NCBI GenBank assembly: GCA_034509425.1
Contig: JAVTVJ010001130.1
Coordinates: 186,001-250,000 of the forward strand
Reading direction: 5' to 3'
From: Eopsaltria australis
Lineage: Eukaryota > Chordata > Aves > Passeriformes > Petroicidae
Length of the DNA stretch: 64,000 nt
Shown here piece after piece: positions 1 through 17,960 of the stretch. Position 1 is the stretch's first letter. Each line of letters starts with the position of its first letter. Position numbers and translations under genes: made by a program. The notes under the pieces are model-generated. The model saw only the letters and a list, made by a program, of their open reading frames with translations, did not search any database and was not told the DNA's origin.

Positions 1-6210
<6,210 letters not shown>

Positions 6211-7135
6211 CAGCCTGGAACACCTCCGTGGAGCAGATCCCAGCTGGCTGGGCATGACCTCCCTGGGAAGGGCCCTGAGCCTGTCCCTGCAGACTGCTGT
6301 ACATATCCCTCACCCTGTGCCCTCCACACTCCCCTCCCTCTGCTCTGCCAGGAGGGGCTGGGACACACAGCTCCCACCCTCCTCTGAACCCTGAGTCTTC
6401 CCAGGAAGACTGGAAAAGCCTTATTTCATCCACACCCCTCTGCAGCCCTGGGAAAGGTGTGTCACCAGCCCCTCCCAGGGATGCTGCACAGCTGGGGTGT
6501 CCTCTCTGTGCCAGAAGCAGCTCTGAGCTGGTGCTGTGGCAGAGCTCGTGGAGAGTAGAAATAGTGACATAGGTGTTAGAGTTGAGACTTTTTAAACCCA
6601 ACCTGATGTGCTCTAATATTTGTCTGGAACTCAACTGGGTTTGGTTTTGGTTTTGGTTTTTTTTTTTACTTCTGTATAGAATGTATTTCTGCTACTTTTT
6701 ATTGTTTGGTCTAGAGCTGCAGCAGGTTTTTATAACTGTAGAACACTTTGAGCTGTTGTATCCAGGTGTCAGCACAGGTCACGAGGAGCAGTACACAATA
6801 TTTGTGTGGGGTGTGAGCAGGCAGGGACAGGGATGCCACTTCAAAATTGCTGGGCACCAGCACCTTCTTACCTCAGCTGAGCCAGTTCAACACCACTCAC
6901 GAGTAAACTTTTTAAAAATCACCTTCCCTGAGCTTTGCCTCGAAGTGTTGGAGCTCTCAGCTGCTTCCCAACTGCCCTGACTTTTGTAGAAGTTTTCTAC
7001 TGTCTCTTAAGGATTCTGTTCCAGTGTCCTTTCCCTCAGCAAGTGCTGGATGCTACAAATACAGTCTTAGTCCAGGAAATATGCACTGATAGCAATGTTC
7101 TCCCTGCCATCAATGTGACTTTGATAGTGTAGTTT

Positions 7136-7141
7136 AATAAA
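7136..7141 (+). terminator. Poly(A) signal AATAAA, SLAIN-like gene
   Basis: Canonical hexamer about 925 bases after the stop codon, followed within 20-60 bases by T/G-rich sequence. Confidence 0.6.
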
Positions 7142-7247
7142 ATGTTATGGTGCTGAAATAGATCTGCTTTATTCCAACGGTGAGTTCTGAGCCACGAACG
7201 AGGCTTTTCCTGACAGAAAGGAGCTCTGTGAGGATCAGCAGGGCTCC

Positions 7248-7253
7248 AATAAA
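7248..7253 (+). terminator. Second poly(A) signal AATAAA, SLAIN-like gene
   Basis: A second canonical hexamer 112 bases downstream of the first. It is a possible alternative 3' end. Confidence 0.45.
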
Positions 7254-7275
7254 GTCTGGTAGGATGCAGGGAGTG

Positions 7276-8461
7276 AGATTTACCTTTAATTCCTCAGAGA
7301 TCAGAAGGACAAGGTGGGTGTTAGTAAATTAAAATCCTCAGCACGCAGTGTGTGCCATTTCTGTGAAGTCCACGTGGCCTGAGCAGAACCACAGCACAGG
7401 GAAGTTCCTGCACTGCAGAGATCTCTTGTGATCCAGGAAAAGAGGAAGAGAGTTGGGCCCACAGTGCTGTGAGTGTCCCTGTGCCACCACTCTGCCCCTC
7501 CCAGGGCACTGCCTGGGCAGGGCTGGCATCAGCAGCACTCACAGGGCAGAGAAGAGACCCAGGAGCCCTGGCTGGAGCTGCTGCTCAGTCCCTGGCTGTC
7601 ACCCCCTCCCCTCCACAGGGTGACAAAGCTGAGTTTAGAGAGGCTTCTCCCCCTTGGGGAAGCTCAGCCCTGCTGGGCTCTTCCCTCATGCAGAATCTTC
7701 TTTCCTGAGACTCCTCCCTGCTGGCACAGCTGGGCCCTGCTCACCCTGATCTTCCCAGGGCACTGGGAGGTGAAAGAGCAGCAGCACCTGTTTGATTTCC
7801 GTATCACCTGAAGGTTCTCCTGTTGCCTTTCACGTGCTCTGTATTCCAAAGGGGATTTTCCAGGCACTGCCTTTCTCTGGGCACCTGAGTCCAGAGCTGC
7901 TGCTCTTCCATGGACATGGAAAGAACAGAAACTTCCTGACAGAAGCTGAAGGTCACAGCCCAGGTGAAGCCTCCCAGGCAGCTGGCATGGTTTGCAGTTT
8001 TCCAGCCTGGATGGCTCTGGAGATGCAGCCCTGGATGCAGTTCCAGGCTGAGCAGAGCAGCTGGAAGGTGCTGAGGTTGGGTTCTGCTGGGATTCCCAGT
8101 GTTCCCAGTACAAACCTGATGCTGGCAGGACGTGGGAGGAGGGAGCACAGCACAGCTCTGTGGAACTGCAAATTTAATGTTCTCCTTTCACTTTTCTGAG
8201 CTGTTCTCACCCCAAGTGTGGTTTCCCTTCAGCTCCCAGTATTATCAATCATCCCAAGCCCTGGCTGATACCATTAAAATGCAACTTGGCCTCAAACTGA
8301 GATAACAACAACTCCAACATTTTCTGCAAGTCCAAGAGGAAATGCAACTCCCTCATCCTGAAGCATGAGCCTGCTTCCAAAACATCCCCCTGCATCAGCA
8401 CTGAGCATTCCCAAGGTAGGTTTCCCACAGAACTGAGGAACTCTGCTTTCTGTACAGGAAT
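7276..8461. other. Intergenic DNA between convergent SLAIN-like gene and VAMP7
   Basis: No exon or recognised repeat. The two genes are tail-to-tail here. Confidence 0.5.
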
Positions 8462-8467
8462 TTTATT
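8462..8467 (-). terminator. VAMP7: VAMP7 poly(A) signal AATAAA
   Basis: TTTATT on the plus strand, read AATAAA on the minus strand, about 1.6 kb after the stop. Confidence 0.6.
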
Positions 8468-10081
8468 GAAATCAAGGTAATGTTTTTTTTTTACACTAAT
8501 GCCTCAGTGCATCCTCGAGAAGGAAAGGAAGGATTTTCTTTAAAAACATTTGTACATAAGACAAGAAATCATCCAAATGAACATGGTAACAGCACGATCC
8601 CTAAAACATGCACAGCTGGACCTGGGGCTGCAGGAGCTGCAGGGAGGAGTCTCCAAGCTTTACATTCAGGAACAGAAAGAGAAGCAGGTGCCAGTGGCAC
8701 TTTGTGGGCATCAAGATCCAATCACCCTCGGTGAAACCAGCCCAGCAGAAGGCAAATCCAAAGGAGCTGCTGTTCCTAGAACTCTACCTGGGCCCTGTGG
8801 GAAGCTCCAGGGTCAGTGCCACCCGGGAAGGAGCAGCAGAGCCACGTCCCCACCCTGCCATTGTCACCAGGACCCCACGGCACCGACCTCGTGCTCCAGC
8901 TCAGGCACCAAGAGAAGCCTCCCCTTCCATCCCTCGACTTCCCTGGGCTAAAGGCAGATTCCTTCCCTGGGAAAGGAGCCCATCAGCTCCAGGACAGAAG
9001 TGCCACCAGCCCTTGCCCAGGCCCCAGCAGCTCCAGCTCCTCAGCCAGGCCTGGCTGGGGATGGAGGTGCAGAAACATCACCCCTGAGCCTGCATTTGGT
9101 TACCAGCCTTGGGTTTGGTTTGAAATCCTCCCAGAGAACGCTGCCACATCCTCTGGCAGAGCCTTTCTCCCTCAGACCTTGGAGAAAGTCACCAGCCACC
9201 AACACCAACCCTCCTCTGTCCTCCAGTTCCAGTGCACACCTTCCAGGAGAAGCACAAGCAGCAGCTCCCTGACACCTCAGCAAGCCAGATTGGCCCCAAA
9301 TTCACTGTGGCCAGTGCCAGAATTAATTCATTGCAGTCCACCCTCCAAAGAAGAGCAGGAGAAATCATCAGTGAGAAAGCAGATCCTGAACCGTGTGCAA
9401 CGTCCCCTTTGCTGTGTCCGTCCAGCCAGGAGCCCAGGGGGAGATGAGGAAGAGGTGAGGATGAAGATGCAGCCATTGCACACACTGAGGTGACCCCACA
9501 CCCTCCTCCTGCCTGCAGGGTCACTGCAGGAACAGGGACGTGTCCCCAGCAGCAGCACCTCCACCTGTGGGTGCACAGCGCCCACACCCCCTTTGTTCCC
9601 ACCAGGGTGACACCGAGACCTCCACGTGCTGCAGCACTGGCAGCCACCAGCTGTGGCCAGATGTGCAGGAGAGGCTCTGTGGGACCCCAAACCCTCCTGT
9701 CCCCGTTAGTTTGGCTCAGCCCACCCCAAACAACCTCTGTGGGACAGCTCCATCCCAGCTGGGACAGCTGCAGCCACTCCTGTCCCCAGCCCGGTGACAG
9801 CCACACAGACACGGGGCCAGCATGCACAGGACCCTCCGGAGGGGTGGCATCGGGACAGCAAAAGGAACACAAAAAATCCTTTCAAGTAATTAACCCAGCC
9901 CACTCTTGAGGTCACAGCTGCAGGAGCTGCAGCCAGCTGGGTCTGGATGGGCGATAAGGCAAAAAGTCTGCAGTCCTGGAGGGGTGGCAGGTGGCAGGTG
10001 GCAGTGGTGACAGGCGGGAGTCACTCTGGAGGTTCCTTCTTCTGGCTCTGCCTCATCTCGGAGCTCCCAGCAGAGCTGCAG
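8462..10081 (-). other. VAMP7: VAMP7 3'UTR
   Basis: Non-coding sequence from the stop to the only well-placed minus-strand AATAAA. It is about 1.6 kb and free of recognised repeats. Open frames on both strands here are chance. Confidence 0.6.
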
Positions 10082-10150
10082 TTACTGCTGCACGCAGCTG
10101 GGCCAGGCCAGGCCCCCGCACACGGCCGACAGGATGATGTACAGGATCAC
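10082..10150 (-). CDS. VAMP7: VAMP7 terminal coding exon 7
   Basis: Encodes VILYIILSAVCGGLAWPSCV, then QQ and TAA (stop at 10084-10082). It finishes the anchor and the short lumenal tail. Confidence 0.95.
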   Translation of the reverse strand: MILYIILSAVCGGLAWPSCVQQ

Positions 10151-13100
10151 CTGCAGGCAACACGGACACGCCACGGGCAGCCAGGGGCTCACCAGCTGCC
10201 ACAGCACACCTGGAAACCCCAGGTGGAACCCCAGAGGGTCAGAGCCTTGAAGAACCCAACACCCTCCTGTGCCCCCACATCCCTGCAGCTGAGAACTGTC
10301 CCCATGGAGGAGGTGACAAAGTGCTTCCCACCCTGAGCCTGCAGTTGGCTGCAGCCCCCTCGCCCTGCTCCATCCACAGTCCTTACAGCTGCAGGGGAAC
10401 TGTCACACCAAAAAAGCCACTTCAGAGTCCCAGAACGACGTCCCACCAGGACTGAGGGCTAAAAAGCCACCCCAGCTTGAGCAGGGCCCCTCAGCTGCTG
10501 CTGGGGTGAGCAGGGGCAGCTCATGGTCACGGTGCTCCCAGCTCCTCTCAGAGGGTCACAAAGGTTGGAAAAAACCTCTGGGATCACTGAGTCCAACCTC
10601 TGACCAAACCCCACCACATCCACCAAACCATGTCCCAAAGTGCCACACCCACTCATTTTCTGATCACCTCCATGGTGACCCCAGACTGCCCTGGGCTCCA
10701 CCTCTCTGTCAGAGAAGGAATTTTTCCGAATATCCAACCCAAGCCCATTTCCCACCTGCCTGGGAGAAGAGGCCAATCCCCACCTCAGCCTGACCTCCTT
10801 CAGGTGCCTGCAGAGCCAGAAGGTCCCCCCTGAGCGCCCCCAGCCCCTCTGATTTTCCAGATCCTTCACCCTCTCCTCTCCCAAGCCCATCAGGGCTCAT
10901 TGCCTTGGTTCTGCCCTCCCAGGCAGAGCTGAGCCCACCCAGAGCCCAGGGCAGCCAGGTGGGGTTGGTGCTCCCAGGGCTCAGCAGCTCCAGGCCCCAC
11001 ACTCACAATGGACACGATGATGAGGACGATGGTGAGCTTGAGGTTCTTCATACACATGGCTCGGGCAAGGTTCCTGCTGGTGGTTTTGAAGGTGACTGAC
11101 TGCAAGAGAAAACCAGGAAAACCCCAGGATGGATTGGGGTGGGAGGGACCTAAAGCTCACCCAGTGCCACCCCTGTCCCAGGCTGCTCCAAACCCCATCC
11201 AGCCTGGCCTTGGGCACTGCCAGGGATCCAGGGGCAGCCACAGCAAATCTGGGAAACCTGTTATGGAAAGCTTGTGGTTGTCCCATTCCAAGTGTCCCTT
11301 CTGTACCCTGCAATTCCACTCATCCAGAATGGGGTTTGGGCACCAAATGACCCCAAACGCCCCTGGCTGGGTCAGTGCAGCCATTCCCACACATTCCCCA
11401 CACAGCACCTGCCCATTCCAGCAGCTCATTCCATGGGCAGTGCCAGCTTTGCCCACAAACCTCCCCCCCTGAGGCTGCAGCAGGCAGGAACCCCATCCCT
11501 GGGAGCTGCACTTCTGCCCTGGAGCCCATTCCCAAAGGGGGGAACTCAGCCCAGGATCTCCAGGGATGCTCCCTCCTGGGCTGAGGGACATTCCCACTGC
11601 AGCCCATCCTATCCCTTCCTTTCCCTGTGCTTCCCAAGAGCCAGCACAGCTGGGACAGCTCCTCCATGAACCCAGCCCAGCTGCTGAGGGAGGTTCCAGT
11701 CCCTTTCCCAACAGCTTTACCTGAGCTTTCATTCCTCCCACCGTGTGGGAAGGGTTGAACACCTGGGAGCTGCAGGACTGTTCCTGCTGGATAACTCCGG
11801 GATCTCTGCTGCCCCTCCAAGGCAGGAGGGCTTTGGAACAGCTCAGGGATGTTTGGATCCCCACAGCCCCACACAGGAGCTCCTGGCACTGCCCCAGCCC
11901 GAGGCTTGGATGCCACAGGAGCTGGGCACCAGGCCAGGATGCTGCAGAGGAGGATGCTGAGCCAGGGCCAGGGATTCCCAAAGGGAAGACAAAAAGCTTC
12001 CAGAGTGCACAGCCCCGTGCTGCACAACTGAGCTTTATAATTACATTAATTTGGAGTTTTTTTTAGTCTTCACTTCCTCAGAAACACTCCAAGAAGCTCC
12101 AGAGTCTTTAGAGATTATTTAGATGCAACAACTCAGCTTTTTAATTTAAAATCAGCCACACTTTCCCCGCTGGTATCAGAACAACTCCACAGATGCACAT
12201 TTTCCAGTTTATTTGCATCCAGCTGCCTTCATCCCCGGCTGCCAGGGAAGTGTAAACTGTGATTTTATCTCTCCTATCCCTGCAGGTAACGAGAGGGTTT
12301 TCCCCTCCTTGGGCACAGGGATGTGTCACCCCTGTCTGATTGTGGCACAGGGAGCAGGGGGGAGCTGGATCTTTCCCAAACTGGGATGCAGCTGGGAAAC
12401 AGCCTGAAGGAGGGGAAGGATTCCCTGCAGGTCCCAATGCTTTTGTGTCCTTTGAAGCGTCTCCAGATGCTCTCCTGTATCCCTGTGGAGCACAGCTGGG
12501 GCAGCATCACCACTCCCCCACCCCCAGATCTCCCCAGACTCACCGAATCCACGAGATTCTCTGTCTTATCAATCAGCAGCTCCAGCTTCTCTCCTCTTTG
12601 TGCCACAAGGTCTGGAGGAAAGAGACAAAAATCCAGCTCTGAAGGTGAAATCCCAAGGCAAAAAGCTGCTCCCAACACCCAAGCCCGAGCCAGGAACTCC
12701 TGGCTGCAGCTCCCAGCTTTCCTGGGATAACCAGGAACAGCCTCACATCACACAGGCTGCATTTTGGGACTGAATTCTGGCCAATCCCAGATCTCACCCT
12801 CTATTTTGAGTGGTCACAATTGCCAAACCCCAAACCCAAAAGAGGAGCAGCTGCAGGGAGGTTGCCAAGGGGAGCAGTACCGATGTTCCGGACCATGATC
12901 CCTTTGAGCTCATCGATCTGGGCCTGGGTCTCTGCCACCTGGTCTGGGCCCTTGCTCTCCGAGTGGTATTTCTGCAACAGAGAACAGCAGGGAAAACAGG
13001 AGCCTCAAAAAGCAGGAATCAGGGAAAACAGGAGCCTCAGAAACCAGGAATCAGGGAAAACAGGAGCCTCAGAAACCAGGAATCAGGGAAAACAGGAGCC

Positions 13101-16100
13101 TCAAAAACCATCAGGGAAACAGGAGCCTCACAAACCAGGAATCAGGGAAAACAGGAGCCTCAAAAGCCATAATGGAAAACAGGATGCTCAAAAACCCAAC
13201 CCCTTCCATGGGATGAGCAGGAAAAGAGCCAAGCCCTCGTTGGGGAACACAGCACAGCCCCAGGCACAGAGGGGGGACAGCCCTAAAGCCAAATTCCCAG
13301 GACACCTCGTCTTTAATCCAAGGGACATCTCCAAGCCCCCCAGGCCAAGTCAGGCAGGACTCCTGGGGGCTCCTGGGCTGGCAGGGAGCAGCCCAGAGAA
13401 TTCCTGGGGGCAGTTGGGCAGGCAGGGAGGATTCCTGGGGGCCTCACCAGCTGAGCAGCCAGCACAGAGGAGAACTCGCTGTTCATGGCGTAGGGCAGGG
13501 CAGTCTGGGCCCGCGAGCCGTACGTGGTCTGGAAGCGCTTCTTGATCTCGTTCAGGAACGTGAAGGCTCTGGAGCGCTCAAAGTCCTGGGAAAAGAGCAG
13601 GGAATGTCAAGAATAACAACCTGCCAGGGCTGGAGGAGGCTGCAGCTCCCAGCTCTGAGTGGCCTGGCTGGGGGTGACACTGGGAGGGCAGCCCTGGTGC
13701 TGTCCTGTTGGGTTCCACTGTGTGTGTTATGGAAAATCAGCCTGGAATGCCCAGAGGGAGCCTCTTCCCTGGCCCAGAGGTGCCCAGGGAGCACATCCAG
13801 GGCACCAGGGATGGCCATGGCAAAGAGGATCATGGCTTTGTGGCCTCTGCACCCATTGTGGGAGAGGATTGTAGGCTGTGCCCTTCTAGGGGATTGTTTC
13901 TCTTTGCTGTTGATGGGATGGCACATCCTGGGGCTGGGATGGGATCAAGGGACTTTTCCCTGCCCAGCAGTGGGCAGTGGCCATAGGGCAGTAGCCATGG
14001 CAGTAGCCACAGGAGGAGCCATAGGAGCAGTGTGAGCAGCAGTCCCAGAGTGATCTGGAGCAGTCTCAGTCTGTGTCTGTAGAATAAAGAACTCTGCACA
14101 GCATCACAGTCTCCTCACAGCACTCCTTGCCCCTGTGCTGAATCCTGAATCCTGCACTGGCCCAGCTCCAGTCCTGCACTGAGGGCTGGTTCTCCTTCAG
14201 CACTTCCAGAATCCAGGCAAATCCCACGTGGCTGGGATGGGCTCTGCACCACCAGCCCACCCCACTGAAACTGCGCAAAGCCAACGACTTCACCCCAAAA
14301 CTCACAACCCCCAGCAGTGGAAGGTCCTGGTTGGAATGGGATGGCTTTGAAGGTCCCTCCCACCCCAACCCATTCCACAACTCTGATTTAAGCTCCAGGC
14401 TGAGCTCAAAGCTGTCCCTGAGGTCAGAGTAGCTCCAGTGGGAGAAAAGGCACCTCAGGGCAGCCCTCACTAACAACTGCCCCATGGAAACCAAAATTCC
14501 CCCATTTCCCTGGGCCCCAGGCGTGTCCCCAGTACTCACATCATCCGTGATGCACAGGTAAATGATCCTGTCCTGGCAGATGTAATGGAACAGGTAACTG
14601 CAGGGCATGGAAAGGAAGGAACAAAAGGTCATTGGAAGCTGCCACATCGCCAGAATTTCATTTTCCAGGAGCCACTGCTGCCTGTGGGGCCTTTGGGGGC
14701 TGGCAGGAGAAAATCCCAGTTATTCTATGGAGCTGGCACAGGTAAACATGTCCCAGGTGAATGTCCAGGGAAGGGAGGCTGGACATTTCTGCCCTCAAGG
14801 TCTGCTCCCATAAAAAAGCCCAAAATTCCCTGCACATCCCCAGCTCTCCTGGAAGGAGGGAGGTGGAACTTGTCTGGTACCACCTTGCAGACTCCTCAGA
14901 GAGCCCAAGAAGGATCCCAGCAGCAGAGAGAGCAACCCCAAGAATTCCTCATGCCAGAGGGCTGCTTTTCCTGGGAGATTTATTTAAAAGACATGGAAAT
15001 TCTTCTAAAAAACAAAAAGAATCCATTAAATGTATTTAATGAGTTCAAAGTTCACAGAAACTCAAGTTTTTCCTGTTTCAGAACAGGATAAAGTACCTTG
15101 GAGAGAATCCAGGGAGCTTTTTAGGCTACAGGCTGGGACCCTGGCAAGGCAGAGGATCCCTGGGAGACTCCAGACAGGAGGAACAACTCCAGGCGCTCAC
15201 TGAGCTTCAAGTTCAGCCCAGTAACCCCTAAAAATGCACCCCACCACTCCTCAAACTCCACTTTTCAGCTGGCTGAACTGCACTCGAGGCAGATTATTTC
15301 CTTCCACTTAAAGGAATAACTTAAAATATTCAAATTGATCCCCAAAATTCCAGCAGGAGAGAGAAGCTGAAGCACCCGAGGCGTGTCAGACTCCAGAGCA
15401 GGCACTGCCTCCAGAACATCTCCCACAGGCACTGCCTGTGCTCCCAAGGCAGGGCAGAGTGTGGGAAGCCCACCCCAGTTCTCATCCCTGAATCCTCACA
15501 ACAGCTTGGGCACCAGAGAGGATCCAGCCATGCTGCCAGCTCCAAAAAAAAGAGCTGGAGTGGGCTCCAAAAAAAGAGCTGGAATGGGCTCCAACAGCTC
15601 TAAATCTGTTTTCTCCACAGTTTTAGTTTGTTCCCATGGACTCACCCCCTTCCCACGTGCAGGAAGTCCCAGATGATGAAGCATCTCCTCCCTGTCCTAC
15701 CAGCACTGAGCAAGGCTCATTCAGAGAGCTGGAGAAATCCTGGGATTTTTCACCCCTCAGTTCTGCAGGATTTGGGGCAGCTCCACGTGATCTCTGTCTC
15801 AAAGCCCCCAGGCTCCACAAGCAGCCCAAAAAGGGGGACAGTTTTACCTAAAGCCACGTTCAAGGCTCAGAAAATCCAGGGAAAGCTCCCAGAAGGCAAA
15901 CCCCAAAGATCCCAGAGCCAGGCACCGCCCAGCTCGCTTTGGAATTGTACAAATTGCAAAACTTGATTTCACTTCAACTGCCCTGTGCTGCTGCTGGAGC
16001 TGAACTCAAATCCAGGTCACGCTGCCAAGTTCCGGGGGATAAAAGCAGTTCCAGAGCTGGTGGAACATTCCATCAAATGGGAATTGGGATGGAAAAAATT

Positions 16101-16341
16101 CCAAAATGGCAGAAAAAGCCCCAAACACTCTCAGTTTGTTGCTGTCCTCGTGCACCCCAGCGGTGCCCCCAGAGCCCAGGAGAGGGGTCACTCACCTGCC
16201 GTGGGAGTAGGTGAGTTTGTTGTTCTCCGAGGGGATTTTGGCCAGGATCTGCTCGGTCACCTCCAGGAAGTTCCCTCCACACCAGGCGTGCTTGGCCAGG
16301 ATGGTGGTGCCCCTGGCCACCACGGCGAACAGGATGGCCAT
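10082..16341 (-). CDS. VAMP7: VAMP7 (synaptobrevin-like 1), complete coding region, 7 coding exons
   Basis: Minus-strand coding exons 16196-16341, 14540-14597, 13448-13585, 12881-12971, 12544-12611, 11007-11099 and 10082-10150 total 663 bases, or 220 residues plus stop, the same length as human VAMP7. Residues 1-120 form the longin domain, starting MAILFAVVARGTTILAKHAW. Residues about 125-180 are the R-SNARE motif with the zero-layer arginine in LVAQRGEKL (R150). Residues about 189-213 are a single C-terminal membrane anchor, followed by CGGLAWPSCVQQ. VAMP7 drives fusion of late endosomes and lysosomes with the plasma membrane and neurite outgrowth, and its longin domain folds back on the SNARE motif. 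It is divergent from POLR1D across a CpG island and convergent with the SLAIN-like gene. The reading frame is intact. Confidence 0.95.
10553..10900 (-). mobile_element. CR1 LINE fragment
   Basis: Reverse-complement CR1: ggttggaaaaaacctctggg, ccaaaccatgtcccaaagtg, ggaatttttccgaatatcca, cctctcctctcccaagccca. It lies in the last VAMP7 intron. Confidence 0.8.
11007..11099 (-). CDS. VAMP7: VAMP7 coding exon 6
   Basis: 31 codons: SVTFKTTSRNLARAMCMKNL followed by KLTIVLIIVSI, the start of the transmembrane anchor. Confidence 0.95.
11125..11260 (-). mobile_element. CR1 LINE fragment
   Basis: Sequence of the type gggtgggagggacctaaagc, gctccaaaccccatccagcc, tggccttgggcactgccagg. It lies just upstream (on the minus strand) of VAMP7 exon 6. 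Confidence 0.75.
12544..12611 (-). CDS. VAMP7: VAMP7 coding exon 5
   Basis: Encodes DLVAQRGEKLELLIDKTENL and VDS, the second half of the SNARE motif, including the zero-layer arginine. Confidence 0.95.
12881..12971 (-). CDS. VAMP7: VAMP7 coding exon 4
   Basis: Encodes KYHSESKGPDQVAETQAQID and ELKGIMVRNI, the first half of the SNARE motif. The acceptor CTCTGTTGCAG lies next to a 32-bp repeat array. Confidence 0.95.
12985..13175 (-). repeat. 32-bp minisatellite beside the VAMP7 exon 4 acceptor
   Basis: About six units of aggagcctcagaaaccagga plus atcagggaaaac. On the minus strand the unit reads CTGTTTTCCCTGATTCCTGG, matching the polypyrimidine tract that precedes the true acceptor at 12972. 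Confidence 0.85.
13448..13585 (-). CDS. VAMP7: VAMP7 coding exon 3
   Basis: 46 codons from DFERSRAFTFLNEIKKRF to EFSSVLAAQL, the end of the longin domain. It is in phase at both ends. Confidence 0.95.
13706..14147 (+). mobile_element. LTR-like dispersed repeat, copy B
   Basis: Starts TGTTGGGTTCCACTG and has AATAAAGAACTCTGCAC near 14083. It ends around ctgtgctgaatcctg. It lies in the VAMP7 intron between coding exons 2 and 3, antisense to VAMP7, and is a close match to copies A, C and D. Confidence 0.65.
14310..14390 (+). mobile_element. Short CR1 tail fragment
   Basis: The sequence ggaatgggatggctttgaag, gtccctcccaccccaaccca, ttccacaactctga is the 3' tail of a CR1 copy. Confidence 0.6.
14540..14597 (-). 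CDS. VAMP7: VAMP7 coding exon 2
   Basis: 58 bases encoding YLFHYICQDRIIYLCITDD. The codon split with exon 1 gives Ser49. The donor is GTGAGT at 14539. Confidence 0.95.
16196..16341 (-). CDS. VAMP7: VAMP7 coding exon 1 (start codon)
   Basis: ATG is at 16341-16339. The exon itself begins at 16351 after an acceptor ending AAGCAG. It codes residues 1-48 plus two bases and ends CACGGCAG before GTGAGT. The ATG starts the conserved MAILFAVVAR longin N-terminus. Confidence 0.95.
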
Positions 16342-16396
16342 GGCTGCTCTCCTGCTTGGGGACACGGCAGCGGTCAGAGTGGGAGACGGGTATGGG

Positions 16397-17680
16397 CACC
16401 TGCAGGGTGGCACAGGGAGCTGCAGGGTGGCACAGGGACCTGCAGGGTGGCACAGGGAGCTGCAGGGTGTCCCCTGGCACAGGGAGCTGCAGGGTGGCAC
16501 AGGGAGCTGCAGGGTGGCACAGGGACCTGCAGGGTGTCCCCTGGCACAGGGAGCTGCAGGGTGGCACAGGGAGCTGCAGGGTGGCACAGGGACCTGCAGG
16601 GTGGCACAGGGAGCTGCAGGGTGGCACAGGGACCTGCAGGGTGGCACTGGTGGGAGCTGCAGGCGGCATAGGACCCGCAGGGTGGTACAGGGACCGCAGG
16701 TGTACAGGGACCGCAGGGTGTCCACTGGCACAGGAGCTGCAGGCGTCCCCTGGCACAGGGAGCTGCAGGGTGGCACAGGGACCTGCAGGGTGGCACAGGG
16801 ACCTGCAGGGTGGCACAGGGAGCTGCAGGGTGGCACAGGGACCTGCAGGGTGGCACAGGGACATTCAGGGTGGCACAGGGACCTGCAGGGTGGCACAGGG
16901 ACATTCAGGGTGGCACAGGGACCTGCAGGGTGGCACAGGGACATTCAGGGTGGCACAGGGACCTGCAGGGTGGCACAGGGACCTGCCCAGTGTCCCCTGA
17001 CACAGGGACCTGCAGGGTGTCCCTCAGGACAGAGACCTGCAGGGTGGCACAGGGAGCTGCCCGGTGTCCCCTGGCACAGGGAGCTGCAGGGTGGCACAGG
17101 GACCTGCAGGGTGGCACAGGGAGCTGCACGGTGTCCCCTGGCACAGGGACCTGCAGGGTGGTGGCACAGGGACCCGCGTAGGCCAGGAGCTGTACCGTGT
17201 CCCCTGGCACAGGACCTGCACTGCGTCCCCCAGCATGAGACCTGTAGGCAGTACAGGGAGCTGCAGGTGGGCACAGGGAGCTGGCCCGGGTGTCCCCTGG
17301 CACAGGGACCTGCAGGGTGTCCCTCAGGACAGAGACCTGCAGGGTGGCACAGGGAGCTGCCCGGTGTCCCCTGGCACAGGGAGCTGCAGGGTGGCACAGG
17401 GACCTGCAGGGTGGCACAGGGAGCTGCACGGTGTCCCCTGGCACAGAGACCTGCAGGGTGGCACAGGGACCTGCAGGGTGGCACAGGGAGCTGCACGGTG
17501 TCCCCTGGCACAGAGACCTGCAGGGTGGCACAGGGAGCTGCAGGGTGGCACAGGGAGCTGCCCGGTGTCCCCTGGCACAGGGACCTGCAGGGTGTCCCTC
17601 AGGACAGAGACCTGCAGGGTGGCACAGGGAGCTGCAGGGTGGCACAGGGAGCTGCCCGGTGTCCCCTGGCACAGGGACCA
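16397..17680 (+). repeat. 21-bp minisatellite in VAMP7 5' intron
   Basis: About 1.3 kb of units such as gtggcacagggagctgcagg, alternating with forms carrying gtgtcccctggcacag, acattcagggtggcacag or gtccctcaggacagagacc. The unit length is a multiple of three, so long open frames exist on both strands. The array begins about 45 bases upstream of the VAMP7 start-codon exon. Confidence 0.92.
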
Positions 17681-17814
17681 GGACACGGCCAGGATGCAGA
17701 CAGGCCACCACAAGCACCAAGCTCTCTCGTTTCCCCTTTCAGGCTCTGCTGAGGAGGGCACAGCAGCCTCCAGAGCGAGGGGTTTGTATGTGCCCTGGGA
17801 GGGGGGGAAGCACT

Positions 17815-17960
17815 GAGGTGCCAGAGAAGCTGGGGCTGCCCCTGGATCCCTGGAAGGCTCCAAGGCCAGGCTGGATGGAGCAGCCTGGGACAGCAGAAGG
17901 TGTCAGGGCTGGAACTGGATGAGCTTTAAGCTCCCTTCCAACCCAAACCAGTGCGGGATT
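17815..17960 (+). mobile_element. CR1 LINE 3' fragment
   Basis: Sense CR1 tail: gctgcccctggatccctgga, ccaaggccaggctggatgga, gatgagctttaagctccctt, ccaacccaaaccagtg. Confidence 0.8.

Larger units (their letters stand above)
6211..7275 (+). other. 3'UTR of SLAIN-like gene
   Basis: Non-coding sequence after the stop, with long T runs near 6640-6670. It runs to the poly(A) signals at 7136 and 7248. The exact cleavage site cannot be seen. Confidence 0.6.

Noticed and set aside
13706..14147. Exact target-site duplications for LTR-like copies
   Set aside because: Flanks compared by eye (tgtcc/gtctc, gagac/gggca, ctgact) do not match. For copy D a ctgggc match exists only if the boundary is shifted three bases, which is too weak to claim.
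16211..17752. 513-residue plus-strand frame (and long minus frames)
   Set aside because: Produced by the 21-bp minisatellite, and it overlaps the VAMP7 start exon on the other strand.
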